Shown in pieces: positions 17,343 to 26,065 of a stretch of DNA of 32,649 nucleotides (positions are counted from its first letter, which is position 1; each line of letters opens with the position of its first letter). The DNA comes from Deltaproteobacteria bacterium (GTDB lineage: Bacteria; Desulfobacterota; Syntrophobacteria; BM002), in contig CP070692.1 in assembly GCA_020353215.1 (NCBI GenBank), positions 386,174 to 418,822 on the forward strand, written 5' to 3'. Both the position numbers and the translations under genes were made by a program. Below the pieces are notes generated by a model that saw nothing but the letters and a program-made list of their open reading frames with translations, did no database searches and was not told the DNA's origin.

Positions 17343-19505
17343 TTACTTTGGTGGCAAGATCTCCCGCGGCTTACTCCCGTCTGAAGCACTCACCAGACCT
17401 TGACGTTCCATCATTTCAATCATTCTCGCAGCCCGGTTGTAACCTACGCGTAGCCGTCTCTGCAACATGGAAATTGAGGCCTGGCGAGTATCCATTACCA
17501 GTCGCACGGCCTCTCCATATTTCTCATCCAGTTCGTCGTCAGCCGGAGTGTCACTTGCCTGGTCCTTGTGATCGAGGATCGTGTCGTCATAGGCTGGTTT
17601 TCTCTGCCTTCGAAGAAAATCTGTAATCCGTTTGATCTCGGCTTCTGAGGCGTAGGCTCCGTGTATACGCTGCATTTTGGCGGTTCCGGGAGGTAACATC
17701 AACATGTCTCCGGCTCCCAAGAGAGCCTCTGCCCCGTTGGCATCGAGAATAGTTCGGGAGTCTGTTCTAGAGGATACCTGGAATGAAATGCGCGCCGGGA
17801 TGTTAGCCTTGATCACCCCTGTAAGAACATCGACCGATGGCCTTTGGGTGGCGAGAATAAGGTGGATTCCGGCAGCCCTTGCCATTTGGGCTAATCGCAT
17901 GATGGATTCCTCCACCTCTCTCGAGGCGACCATCATCAGATCTGCCAGTTCATCGATGATAAGAATCAGATAGGGCAGAGTCTGATCCTCGGAATCATCG
18001 GTTTCGTTCCCCTGCGTTGCGGTTGTCGACTTCGGCGGACGGCTTTTTGGCTTGCTGACTAACTGATTGTACCGATCAATGCTGCGAACGCCCTTAAGAG
18101 TCAACAGTTCGTACCGCCTTTCCATCTCGGCCACGGCCCACTTGAGTGCAAGGTTTGCCTTCTTGGCATCGGTAACCACTGGATGCAGGAGATGGGGTAT
18201 GCCTTCGTAAGAGGAAAGTTCAATCCGCTTGGGGTCGATGAGTAAGAGCCTAATTTCTTCCGGCTTACCCCGAAACAGGATGCTGGTGATGATAGCGTTG
18301 AGAGATACACTCTTTCCAGTGCCTGTGGCGCCAGCAATGAGCAGATGCGGCATTTTGGCAAGATCGGCGACGACCGGATTTCCGGTGATGTCTTTACCGA
18401 GGGCTAGGATCAGCTTCCCTTTCGTCTGAGTGAACTCCGGGCTGTGAATTACGTCCCGGATTACGACTGGATGGCGGCTGAGGTTAGGAATCTCGATACC
18501 CAGGGTTCCTTTGCCCGGAATGGGTGCTACTATGCGAATACTCGCTGCTTTCAAGGCGAGGGCCAAGTCGTCCGCCAGGCCGACGATCTTGCTTATCTTA
18601 ATCCCGGGAGCTGGCTTGAATTCGTACATGGTGATAACCGGGCCGGGTAAAACCTCGGTGACCTCTCCCTCCACACCGAAGTCGGCCAGTTTCTTTTCTA
18701 GGATTCTGGAATTCATTAACAGACTTTGCTGGTCTTGACCCTCGACGGGTTTCTCCACGCTGTCGAGCAGGGAGAGGTCCGGCAACCGAAACTCGTCTTC
18801 CCCTGTCATGAAATCGAACTGTGCCTGCTTCTGTTCGGGCACCTCATGCTTCTTCTCTGCCTGGGTCTTGATAATCGCTACCTTGCTCGAGACTTTGCGC
18901 CGCTTCTCTTGTTTTCGCCCGCGCTCCTTTAGAAAGATCCTGAGAGCTTGACTAAGGTTTCGAAGGCCAGCTGTCAGGGTAAGACCAGTGCGGGTCAGGG
19001 ACACAGAAGTTACCAAGAGCACGGCAACCATCGCTAGCAACCAAAGGAAGAGATAGGCGCCCAACGGTTTGAGATAGTGCTGCAGGGAAGATTTGAGCAG
19101 CAGGCCCAACATACCGCCGGTTCCGGGCAGATGTTGACCCCAGAGTCTGAGTGTGGGCCAATAGAGTGCCGCCAGACCGCTGGAGGCTACCATGAGCAGA
19201 ATGCTGCCAACGGCGAGGGGTATTGGACGTGGGGCCGACCGCGGCAACAGGAGCCTGAAGCCGGCGACCAAGAGAAAGATCGGTAGCCAGTATGCGCTGA
19301 TTCCGATGGCTACCAGGAGGGCCGCTGCGAGGTTAGCTCCAACAATCCCAACAGCATTGAGAACAGGACCTTGCCCATTAGAGGTGGTAAAGAGTGTTGG
19401 ATCGCTACTGTGATATGTGACCAGACTGATCAGAAGCAGAAGGGCCGATGCTATGAGGCAGAGCGCGACGATCTCTCTCAGTCTCTGGTCTGATTTGGAC
19501 AACAT
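17343..19505 (-). CDS. ftsK: DNA translocase FtsK/SpoIIIE
   Basis: FtsK pumps DNA at the septum during chromosome segregation. The 720-residue protein has four or so N-terminal membrane segments (about 12-160), a charged linker with the KKHEVPEQKQ region, then the motor: alpha/beta domains with EVLPGPVITMYEF, Walker A GATGTGKS near residue 391, Walker B LILIIDELADLM, and LATQRPSVDV. A C-terminal winged-helix gamma domain (about 660-720; SISMLQRRLRVGYNRAAR) binds KOPS-type sites. ATG 19505 is chosen over an in-frame GTG at 19547 because a consensus-like promoter (-35 TTGACA at 19573-19578) places transcription start near 19543, downstream of that GTG. lolA follows on the same strand. Confidence 0.95.
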   Translation of the reverse strand: MLSKSDQRLREIVALCLIASALLLLISLVTYHSSDPTLFTTSNGQGPVLNAVGIVGANLAAALLVAIGISAYWLPIFLLVAGFRLLLPRSAPRPIPLAVGSILLMVASSGLAALYWPTLRLWGQHLPGTGGMLGLLLKSSLQHYLKPLGAYLFLWLLAMVAVLLVTSVSLTRTGLTLTAGLRNLSQALRIFLKERGRKQEKRRKVSSKVAIIKTQAEKKHEVPEQKQAQFDFMTGEDEFRLPDLSLLDSVEKPVEGQDQQSLLMNSRILEKKLADFGVEGEVTEVLPGPVITMYEFKPAPGIKISKIVGLADDLALALKAASIRIVAPIPGKGTLGIEIPNLSRHPVVIRDVIHSPEFTQTKGKLILALGKDITGNPVVADLAKMPHLLIAGATGTGKSVSLNAIITSILFRGKPEEIRLLLIDPKRIELSSYEGIPHLLHPVVTDAKKANLALKWAVAEMERRYELLTLKGVRSIDRYNQLVSKPKSRPPKSTTATQGNETDDSEDQTLPYLILIIDELADLMMVASREVEESIMRLAQMARAAGIHLILATQRPSVDVLTGVIKANIPARISFQVSSRTDSRTILDANGAEALLGAGDMLMLPPGTAKMQRIHGAYASEAEIKRITDFLRRQRKPAYDDTILDHKDQASDTPADDELDEKYGEAVRLVMDTRQASISMLQRRLRVGYNRAARMIEMMERQGLVSASDGSKPREILPPK

Positions 19506-19920
19506 AGGTTTACCCAGGCGAGGGCAACGACCAAGCCAATTTTTCACCCTACATACTAGACGTTCTGGTCGCTGTCAACTATGGCAATTCGTGTCTACTG
19601 GAAATGGCATGGCAAGGGCAACGGCGGACGGCCGGAAAAGGACGCCTGAAGAACCGAGAGCAGGCCCAGCAAAAAGTAGCTTAACAGGAGCGTCGTTAGA
19701 TTAGAGGCAGGTTGCCTGATTTGCAGGGAGGCTCAAGGCAGAACGTGCTGAAAGGTAAGAAGCTAGTACAGGCCTGAGGAGGGATTTGCGGAATGCGATC
19801 TTGTTTTGCTCTGCTTTTGGCGGGCTGCACCACGGACCAGGGATGCCGCTCATGTTCCGTCTCCCCCCTCTCCTCCAAGGGGTAATAGACGTCTGGTCTG
19901 AGCAGTTTCCTTGTCCACCG
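19506..19920. other. Non-coding gap between ftsK and plsC
   Basis: It contains the candidate ftsK promoter (19550-19578). The remaining 340 bases show nothing recognisable and no terminator with T-run for plsC, whose stop is at 19921. Confidence 0.5.
19550..19578 (-). promoter_or_regulatory. Candidate sigma-70-type promoter of ftsK
   Basis: Minus strand: perfect -35 TTGACA (19573-19578), 17-base spacer, weak -10 TATGTA (19550-19555). Predicted start near 19543 gives a short leader to ATG 19505. Confidence 0.4.
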
Positions 19921-20685
19921 TCAGGAGGCCCTGGTATCTGCAAAGGTGGGACGATTCACCATTGGTTCTGGTTCTCCTCTCTCTCCTGGAGGCAGGTTCT
20001 CCTGAATTCGCCTGCGAACCTCTGAGATCAACCAGTTTCGGTCGTCCACGGTTATACCCTCAGTGGGTACCGGTTGGCCGACCTGCACGCTGACGACGCT
20101 CGGTCGAATTCTGAAACCCTTCTTGGGCAGAATCAAAAAGGTGCCACTGATGCTCACCGGGACAATCGGCCGCCCGGACTTGATCGCAAGATAAAATCCA
20201 CCCTTTTTGAAAGACTTAAGGCTGCCATCTAGACTACGAGTGCCTTCTGGGAAAATAACGACCGAGGTCCCCTGGCGGACTCGCGCTGCAGCCTGATCAA
20301 TGCTCCTAAAGGCTTCTTTACGGTTGCTCCGGTCAATGGGGATGTAATCAGCTCCTCGCATGGCCGAGCCCAGAATCGGGATGCGAAAAAGCTCTTGTTT
20401 GGCGAGCCAGCGAAACTGAACGGGGAGACAACCGAGAAGCGCGAAGATATCAAACTGGCTTTGGTGATTCGCCGCGAACACATAAGCCTGGCGCAGGTCG
20501 ATATTGTCGACACCATCCAAGCGTACCCTCACTCCGCTGGCGAAGAGAATAGACCGGGCCCAGAGTCGACCGACCAGGTGAGCAGCATTGCTGCTGCGGG
20601 TAAGTATGGCCACACAGATGGTGCTGGTGCCGAAGAAGATGGTGAAGAGGAACAGAATAATGTAAAAAAAGAGAGAACGCAGCAT
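19921..20685 (-). CDS. plsC: 1-acyl-sn-glycerol-3-phosphate acyltransferase (PlsC family)
   Basis: It acylates lysophosphatidic acid to phosphatidic acid in membrane lipid synthesis. The 254-residue protein has a hydrophobic N-terminal anchor (about 4-28: LFFYIILFLFTIFFG), the catalytic H74-x4-D79 in NHQSQFD, a RIPILGSAMRGADYIPIDR block, and the phosphate-binding FPEGTRS at about 145-151, followed by PIVPVSISGT. All four PlsC motifs are present and length is typical. ATG 20685 (MLRSLFFYI) is chosen because an upstream in-frame TTG at 20745 adds only a non-conserved tail. It stands alone with gaps of over 300 bases on both sides, so is probably a single-gene unit. Lyso-ornithine or other acyltransferases share these motifs, so substrate is family-level only. 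Confidence 0.92.
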   Translation of the reverse strand: MLRSLFFYIILFLFTIFFGTSTICVAILTRSSNAAHLVGRLWARSILFASGVRVRLDGVDNIDLRQAYVFAANHQSQFDIFALLGCLPVQFRWLAKQELFRIPILGSAMRGADYIPIDRSNRKEAFRSIDQAAARVRQGTSVVIFPEGTRSLDGSLKSFKKGGFYLAIKSGRPIVPVSISGTFLILPKKGFRIRPSVVSVQVGQPVPTEGITVDDRNWLISEVRRRIQENLPPGERGEPEPMVNRPTFADTRAS

Positions 20686-21009
20686 TCCATGTCCGGTGAG
20701 ACTTATATTCCACGGTATGGTAAACGGTTTGGTGGTGCACGTCAAGCGTCGTGGGCACGATTTCTCCGCTTGATTTGCCTTAGCAGAATTGATAGGGTTA
20801 CATATATCGTAGGCGAAAGTAACTCAGCCCCTGCTGTTGAAATGTCGCAGTAATTGATGGTACCGGGTGAGACCGTACGGCCTTGAGAACTTCGAGCACA
20901 GTCTTTGCTCTTGGCAGTTCCTTCGTTGCTTTTTGACCTAGGTAAAAGGTAAGGACTACTAGCACCCTCTTTTGCCATTGCACGTTTAATAAATCCCGAG
21001 ATTCTAGTC
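20686..21009. other. Divergent non-coding gap between plsC and the siroheme gene
   Basis: The flanking genes diverge, so promoters in both directions are expected. For the plus strand, TTGACC near 20934 with TACTAG 18 bases later is a weak possibility. I cannot point to a strong -35/-10 pair or riboswitch. Confidence 0.4.
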
Positions 21010-21672
21010 GTGCGATACTATCCCATTTTTCTCACGGTTGAGAATAGAAACTGTCTAGTGGTTGGCGGTGGTGAAGTAGGGGCGCGGAAGGTCAAGACTT
21101 TACTCCAGTCTGGCGCCTCTGTTCGTGTGGTATCGCCAGAGATTGTTCCGTGGCTTGCAGAGAAGATCGAGGAGGGAACTGTTGAGTGGGTGGCGAACTA
21201 CTACGAGGAACAGCAGCTCGAAGGCTGCTTTCTGGTGATCGCTGCCACTGACGATCTGAAACTAAACACCCTCATAGCAAGTGACGCCGAGAGGCGAGGC
21301 CTGCTCTGCAACGTGGTGGATTATCCACAAGAGGGGAATTTCATCCTGCCAGCCCTGATCCGACGCGGTGCTCTCACAGTGGCGGTTTCCACCTCCGGCC
21401 AGAGTCCGGCTCTGGCGCGCCAGATTCGCCAGGATTTGGAACAGCGATTCGGTGCAGAATACGCCGACTTTCTCGAGCTTATGGGAGCCATACGCAAAAA
21501 GCTACTCAAGGCAAGTTCAGTCTCTTTAGCCAATAAGGAGCTATTTGGCCGGCTGGTGCAGTCGCCGCTACTTGAATTGGTCCGGCGGCGTGATTGTGAG
21601 GCTGTTGACAGTCTGCTACAAGACGTTCTAGGACCGGGCTATTCTCTCAAGGACCTGGAGATTCCCTGGTGA
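21010..21672 (+). CDS. Precorrin-2 dehydrogenase / sirohydrochlorin ferrochelatase (CysG N-terminal / Met8p type)
   Basis: It oxidises precorrin-2 to sirohydrochlorin with NAD+ and may insert iron to form siroheme. The 220-residue protein starts YYPIFLTVENRNCLVVGGGEVGARKV, a Rossmann NAD motif (GGGEVGARK at about 20-28). ATDD at about 80 and CNVVDYPQEGNFILPALIRRGALTVAVSTSGQSPALAR are the family's hallmark strings. No methyltransferase domain is fused, so another uroporphyrinogen methyltransferase is required. The GTG at 21010 has no strong Shine-Dalgarno but gives the usual N-terminus. Its stop overlaps the next gene's GTG by 4 bases (GTGA), implying translational coupling. Together with the ccsA-type gene and hemA it forms a tetrapyrrole cluster. 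Confidence 0.94.
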   Translation: MRYYPIFLTVENRNCLVVGGGEVGARKVKTLLQSGASVRVVSPEIVPWLAEKIEEGTVEWVANYYEEQQLEGCFLVIAATDDLKLNTLIASDAERRGLLCNVVDYPQEGNFILPALIRRGALTVAVSTSGQSPALARQIRQDLEQRFGAEYADFLELMGAIRKKLLKASSVSLANKELFGRLVQSPLLELVRRRDCEAVDSLLQDVLGPGYSLKDLEIPW

Positions 21673-22499
21673 GTGAGACACTGCTGTTGTTCTCGGTGAT
21701 TGCTACCCTGTGCTATGGTGTGGGGACAGTGGGGTATCTGATTTATGTCATTCGATCGGACACGGTGATCCACCGCATTGCATACAGTTTTCTCCTCGCC
21801 GGGTTTCTTAGCCATTCACTCGGGCTGTTAGCGCTAGGCGGTCTTATAAAACAGATACCGGTTACCACTCTGCCCCAGACTTTTTCGCTCTTCGCCTGGG
21901 CTATCGTGGGAACCTACCTCGCTTTTCAATTGAAGTTCAATATTCGTATATTGGGCACCTTCGTCTCACCGTTGGCAGTCGTCTTTATGATGCTCGCTTC
22001 GGCGATTCCAAGCAATGTTATTCCATCGAGTCAACTGTTTAAGAGCCTTTGGCTGACCCTCCACGTGGCAACCATGTTCATCGGCAACGCCATCTTTGCC
22101 CTGGCATTCTGCGCCGGAATTATGTACTTGCTCCAAGAGCGCCAAATCAAGAGCAAAAACTTCGGTCTACTCTATCGTCGCCTCCCTTCACTGGAAGTTC
22201 TGGATTCCTTGAACTACTTTTGCCTAACTTTTGGTTTCCCTCTTATCACTATCGGACTGATATCCGGTTTCGTTTACGCCGGGGCGGTCTGGCGCTCCTA
22301 CTGGCACTGGGACCCAAAAGAAATTCTTTCCGTGATTACTTGGCTGATTTATGCGGTACTGCTCCACGAACGTCTTGCAGTGGGCTGGCGCGGTAGAAAG
22401 GCTGCTATCATGGCCATCGTAGGCTTCAGTGCCATTTTGGTGACCTTTGTCGGCACGAGTGTGATCCTGGAAGGCCATCACAGCTTCAAGTCCGGTTAG
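21669..22499 (+). CDS. CcsA/CcsB-like (HemX-type) cytochrome c assembly membrane protein
   Basis: This 276-residue protein has about eight hydrophobic membrane segments, with the family's conserved tryptophan-rich haem-handling segment WHWDPKEILSVITWLIYA near residues 213-230 and invariant-type His residues in SHSLG, LHVATMF and EGHHSF. Proteins of this type either handle haem for cytochrome c maturation (CcsA/ResC) or, as HemX beside hemA, control HemA level. The start GTG overlaps the preceding gene by 4 bases, showing coupling to the siroheme gene. A gap of 416 bases then separates it from hemA. Both readings remain open. The position between a siroheme gene and hemA favours a HemX-like regulatory or haem-sensing role as much as cytochrome assembly; no ccs1-like partner is in view. 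Confidence 0.88.
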   Translation: MSETLLLFSVIATLCYGVGTVGYLIYVIRSDTVIHRIAYSFLLAGFLSHSLGLLALGGLIKQIPVTTLPQTFSLFAWAIVGTYLAFQLKFNIRILGTFVSPLAVVFMMLASAIPSNVIPSSQLFKSLWLTLHVATMFIGNAIFALAFCAGIMYLLQERQIKSKNFGLLYRRLPSLEVLDSLNYFCLTFGFPLITIGLISGFVYAGAVWRSYWHWDPKEILSVITWLIYAVLLHERLAVGWRGRKAAIMAIVGFSAILVTFVGTSVILEGHHSFKSG

Positions 22500-22915
22500 G
22501 TTCGAGTTCGAAATTTGATTGACAATTGAGATGACGGAGAGAAGTCTGACTTCTGAAGTGAAAAACGGCTTAAGAAGTCCATGTAGCGGGCAGGTTCAGA
22601 GTTAAGAACGAAGCGTTTTTTTGGCCTGGGCAGAGCCTGAAATTCTAGATTTCAGGCTTGTCGTTTCCACCGTACACGGGCTGGGCGAGTTCGTATAGAA
22701 ATACTGACTGCCGAAACGTGGTTGTCCAAATCCAATCACCGTCAATTTGGTCACCTGTGAGCAGCTATGCAACCGGGAACTAAACCCCAAAGAACAAAGA
22801 GTACACAAAAGACACAACTATAGGTGGAAGCATCTCTGTGCCCGTGGGGGGTGCTAGAAGAGCTTGCTAGCTTTGGCAACAACTTGTTGAACACCAACCA
22901 CAAGCCATTTGCGGT
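22500..22915. other. Non-coding gap between ccsA-type gene and hemA
   Basis: It contains a strong inverted repeat (22634-22658) preceded by a T-run at about 22616-22622. Apart from that I see nothing defined. A hemA promoter is expected in the gap but no good pair of hexamers is visible. Confidence 0.45.
22634..22658. other. Perfect 10-bp inverted repeat (hairpin)
   Basis: AGCCTGAAAT (22634-22643) and ATTTCAGGCT (22649-22658) are exact reverse complements around TCTAG. No T-run follows on the plus strand, so it is not a standard terminator for the upstream genes. It could be a regulator operator or an RNA hairpin in the hemA leader. Confidence 0.55.
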
Positions 22916-24244
22916 ATGGATCGGATCGTTCTCATAGGCTTGAACCACAAAACGGCCCCGGTAGAGATCAGGGAGAGATTTGCCGTTGTCTGTCTGGACA
23001 CCACCGAGCCGCTAGAACGGTTGACCAAATTGCAGGACCTGAAAGAGACCTTTTACGTCTCCACCTGCAACCGGATGGAGGTATTGTTTACCACGTCGAC
23101 CCTAGACCGGGGAATTGGCATGGCAACGGCTTTTCTTGCGGAGATTTATGGTCAGACGAGTGCCGCAGTCAAACCTTACCTCTATACCTATATCGACCAG
23201 GAAGCGGTAAAGCACTTGTTTCGCGTTGGTTGTAGTCTGGATTCAATGGTAGTGGGCGAGTCTCAGATTCTTGGCCAAATCAAGCAGGCCTACAGGCGGG
23301 CCACAAAGGCCAGAACAACCGGAGTGATCCTCAATAGACTACTGCACAAATCCTTTTCGGTTGCCAAGCGTGTTCGTACCGAGACTAGAATCGGTAGCAG
23401 CGCAGTATCGGTCAGCTATGCAGCGGTAGAATTAGCTAAGAAGATTTTTCACGATCTGAAGGGGAAAAGGGCTCTCCTAATTGGTGCCGGAGACATGGCT
23501 GAGCTGGCTTCGGAGCATCTCCTGGCCAACGGGGTCGATCAGGTTATCGTGGCAAACCGCACTCTGGACAGGGCTCTGGCTCTGGCCAGGAGGTTCCATG
23601 GCACCACGGTGGCTTGGGAAGAATTCCCGGAGGAGTTGAGACGGGTTGACATCATCATCAGTTCTACCGGTGCTCCGGAGCCCATTTTGAGTGCTGAACA
23701 AGTAAAGCAACGGATGCGCGCCCGCCGAAATCGACCACTGTTTTTGATAGACATTGCTGTGCCACGCGATATCGATCCGGCCGTGAACCGCATTGACAAT
23801 GTCTATCTTTATAACATTGATGATCTGCAAGGGATCGTGGAGATGAATCAAGCAGAACGCCTCAAGGAAGCGGCGCAGGCTGAACACATAATTGCTGCTG
23901 AGGCGCTGAAGTTTGAAGCTTGGTTGCGGACCCTTGAGGTTGTTCCTACCATAGTTTCTCTTCGTGAAAAGGCTGAACAGATCCGAGTGACGGAAGTAGA
24001 TAAGACGCTCAGCCAGCTACAGTCCCTGTCAGGGGAGCAGGTCGCAGCCCTGCACGTTCTGACCGAATCCGTTGTCAACAAGTTGCTCCACGACCCAATC
24101 CTGTTTCTCAAGCGCACACGTACTAAGGCACGGAAAGACTACGATTTGGATGTGGCCCGAAAACTATTCCGCCTGGATTCGGATGAGCCCGAGACGGAAG
24201 AGGAGGAGAATCAGCTATCCCTTGATTCTAACAGAGTGTCATGA
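22916..24244 (+). CDS. hemA: Glutamyl-tRNA reductase HemA
   Basis: HemA reduces glutamyl-tRNA to glutamate-1-semialdehyde, the first step of C5 tetrapyrrole synthesis. The 442-residue protein shows the substrate domain with IGLNHKTAPVEIRE and catalytic Cys51 in FYVSTCNRMEV, then HLFRVGCSLDSMVVGESQILGQIK, the NADPH Rossmann motif LLIGAGDMAELASEHL at about 185-200, and VIVANRT. The C-terminal dimerisation helices are intact (LTESVVNKLLHDPI). ATG 22916 fits the conserved start; the upstream Shine-Dalgarno is weak. In many related genomes hemC and hemD follow, but here the next gene is a small zinc-ribbon protein, then tatA. The last 25 residues are acidic and not conserved in the family as I know it. 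Confidence 0.96.
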   Translation: MDRIVLIGLNHKTAPVEIRERFAVVCLDTTEPLERLTKLQDLKETFYVSTCNRMEVLFTTSTLDRGIGMATAFLAEIYGQTSAAVKPYLYTYIDQEAVKHLFRVGCSLDSMVVGESQILGQIKQAYRRATKARTTGVILNRLLHKSFSVAKRVRTETRIGSSAVSVSYAAVELAKKIFHDLKGKRALLIGAGDMAELASEHLLANGVDQVIVANRTLDRALALARRFHGTTVAWEEFPEELRRVDIIISSTGAPEPILSAEQVKQRMRARRNRPLFLIDIAVPRDIDPAVNRIDNVYLYNIDDLQGIVEMNQAERLKEAAQAEHIIAAEALKFEAWLRTLEVVPTIVSLREKAEQIRVTEVDKTLSQLQSLSGEQVAALHVLTESVVNKLLHDPILFLKRTRTKARKDYDLDVARKLFRLDSDEPETEEEENQLSLDSNRVS

Positions 24245-24308
24245 TAGGCTAGAACATTGAACCGAGGTTCGTAGGCTCAGTGGCACAATGCTCCATTGGA
24301 GGGTAAGC

Positions 24309-24698
24309 GTGGCAGATATCATCGAGCTGCAAAAGCGTCGCCAGCGGCAAGAATGCGAAAAGGCGGAGGCGCTGCGCGATGAAAAGATCGACTTGTTGAA
24401 GAAGATCTTTCAGTGCACCAGGTGCCAGCTAAGATGTTCCAGATGCGGCACGCAGATCCAGGAAGCTGAGGACAGGACGCAGGCCAAACTACCCTACCCG
24501 CTATGCACCGGCTGTCGAGAGGAGTATGATATTTACCTCAAACAGCGTCGAGGGGATATAACCGAAGGACATTACTGGCATAATGAAGAGTGGATGAAAG
24601 TGTGGGGCACCTGGCTGGAACACCAGCGAGCCCTCGACCACTACCGTAATTCCAAAGAGTTCATCAAGCTATTGCATGAATTTGAGAACTTATGGTAG
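24309..24698 (+). CDS. Small zinc-ribbon-like protein of unknown function
   Basis: This 129-residue protein carries three CxxC pairs: C36/C39, C43/C46 and C66/C69. Two of these can form a zinc-ribbon; the first (QCTRCQLRCSRCGTQI) is unusually dense. The N-terminus (MADIIELQKRRQRQ) is helical and basic, and the C-terminal half is Trp/Tyr/His-rich (GHYWHNEEWMKVWGTWLEHQ). GTG 24309 is chosen over ATG 24288 because TTGGAGGG lies five bases upstream of it. The gene begins 64 bases after hemA and may share its transcript. I cannot name the family; it may be a metal- or RNA-binding accessory. No signal peptide or membrane segment is present. Confidence 0.72.
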   Translation: MADIIELQKRRQRQECEKAEALRDEKIDLLKKIFQCTRCQLRCSRCGTQIQEAEDRTQAKLPYPLCTGCREEYDIYLKQRRGDITEGHYWHNEEWMKVWGTWLEHQRALDHYRNSKEFIKLLHEFENLW

Positions 24699-24817
24699 GA
24701 CCTCACAAACGGAGTTTGTTGGTGTTGAATTCACTGGGCTGATCAGTCTGCATTATTAGGCCTGGCGATTTCAATTCGGACGCCAAGCTCTGCTCATTAT
24801 TACATAAGGAGCTCGAT

Positions 24818-25018
24818 ATGATTGGCGGAATCGGCATGCCCGAGCTACTGGTTATTCTTGTGATCATATTGATCATCTTCGGGGCCGGCAAGCTGCCAGA
24901 AATTGGTTCAGGTCTCGGTAGAGGTATCAAGAATTTCAGGAAGGCCACGTCGGGCGCGGAGGAACTGGAAAAAAGCAGCGAACAAGCTAAAATTGAAGAG
25001 ACGAAAGAGGAGGTATAA
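24818..25018 (+). CDS. tatA: Sec-independent protein translocase component TatA/TatE
   Basis: TatA forms the pore of the twin-arginine export system in the inner membrane. The 66-residue protein begins with a membrane helix (about 8-22: [21 protein letters not shown]) followed by [22 protein letters not shown], the conserved hinge and amphipathic helix with the invariant Phe-Gly and Lys-Leu-Pro. A short acidic and Lys-rich tail completes it. AAGGAGCTCGAT upstream gives a good ribosome binding site for ATG 24818. Length and absence of the TatB-length tail favour TatA or TatE. tatB and tatC are not adjacent, which is common for single tatA genes in Desulfobacterota-type genomes. Confidence 0.95.
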   Translation: MIGGIGMPELLVILVIILIIFGAGKLPEIGSGLGRGIKNFRKATSGAEELEKSSEQAKIEETKEEV

Positions 25019-25623
25019 GTTTCGCAGTTGGTTGGTCCTCCAATGGCATCGGCTTACCGGAGACAGGGAGATATCGCCCTCTGCATCAATGAGTCAAGGC
25101 CCCCGTTGCATTAGAGAGAAATTGAGTTTCAGTCGATATCTTGTGGGTAAACGAATAAAAAGCCGTCGCGCCGCAGCAGCTGAAACGAGGCCGATCCAGT
25201 TATCTCAAAGACAGACATCGTTACGATCTCTTGATCGTCCCACCCGCAGATGTGTTTCGTTCCCGGTAGGGAGTCCTGTCCTGTTACCCATGCACTAGAC
25301 GAACAAAATAACGAATAACTAACGACGCTAAGCAAGCATATTTTGCCTGGTTTTTAGGGGCGACAACTGCCGAGGGCGTTGAACTCTTCCCGAATCACGC
25401 CGCTTGAACCGCATGACTCGCCTGCCACCTGCAGCGACCGGAGACCGGGACGTGTTTCCGGGCCACGTGATCACCCCCCCGGCGACCATAGTTTCAAACA
25501 AGCCTCGGGCCAAGCCCATTGGGTCTGGCGACACCGTTCCGCTGGCGGCGCGGTTTAGAACACTGCAGGACTCCCCGCCATTTCTGTTTTAGGCCAAGCT
25601 TTTCATCCCTGGGAGGCAGGAAA
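25019..25623. other. Non-coding gap downstream of tatA
   Basis: No gene is supported; the plus frame extending to 25298 is an out-of-frame shadow through tatA. Family 1 copy F occupies about 25386-25569. The region near 25300-25325 holds AT-rich stutters (ACGAACAAAATAACGAATAA) similar to low-complexity spacer seen elsewhere. No terminator with T-run follows tatA. Confidence 0.5.
25386..25569. repeat. Dispersed repeat family 1, probable short copy F
   Basis: The left end TTCCCGAATCACGCCGC and the right end GGTTTAGAACACTGCAG match the ends of copies A and B (GAATCACC and GAACACTGCG), but the centre is shorter (about 184 bases) and more diverged. I rate this as the least certain member. Confidence 0.4.
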
Positions 25624-26040
25624 TCAGAAGGGAATATCATCTTCGGGTTCTGGAGGCTCCGCCCCTAACCCGCCAGAAGAGGACACTGCAGGTCCAGTGG
25701 GAACATCCCGTTGACTGCCAAGCATTTGCATGCCGGAGGCAACGATTTCGGTAGTCCAGCGCTTGTTACCGTCGCGGTCTTCCCAGGACCGGGTTTGTAG
25801 ACGTCCTTCGATGAATATCTGCCGTCCTTTGGCCAAATATTCGCCGCAGATTTCCGCAAGCCTTCCCCATGCAATTACCCTATGCCATTCCGTGCGTTCA
25901 CCCTTTTCCCCCTCTTTGTTGGTCCACACCTCGTGGGTGGCCAACCTCATGGTGGCCTTGGCAGTCCCGCTCGGGGTGTAGCTAAGTTCCGGATCCGCTC
26001 CCAGATTGCCGATTAACAAGACACGATTCAGCGATGCCAT
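25624..26040 (-). CDS. ssb: Single-stranded DNA-binding protein SSB
   Basis: SSB coats single-stranded DNA in replication and repair. The 138-residue protein starts MASLNRVLLIGNLGADPEL, then has the OB-fold pattern TEWHRVIAWGRLAEICGEYLAKGRQIFIEGRLQTRSWEDRDG, and ends in the acidic tip DDIPF used to recruit partner proteins. The linker is short (about 35 residues) and Gly/Pro/Ser-rich. ATG 26040 has GGAGG eight bases upstream. A good extended -10 promoter lies at 26066-26093, so the gene looks to be its own unit. Nothing links it to the flanking genes. Confidence 0.96.
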   Translation of the reverse strand: MASLNRVLLIGNLGADPELSYTPSGTAKATMRLATHEVWTNKEGEKGERTEWHRVIAWGRLAEICGEYLAKGRQIFIEGRLQTRSWEDRDGNKRWTTEIVASGMQMLGSQRDVPTGPAVSSSGGLGAEPPEPEDDIPF

Positions 26041-26065
26041 AAGTATCCTCCATTTAGCCGGTTCG

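Noticed and set aside
24903-25298. Plus-strand frame of 131 codons running from tatA downstream
   Set aside because: Out-of-frame shadow in its first third, very Arg-rich, no ribosome binding site and no motifs.
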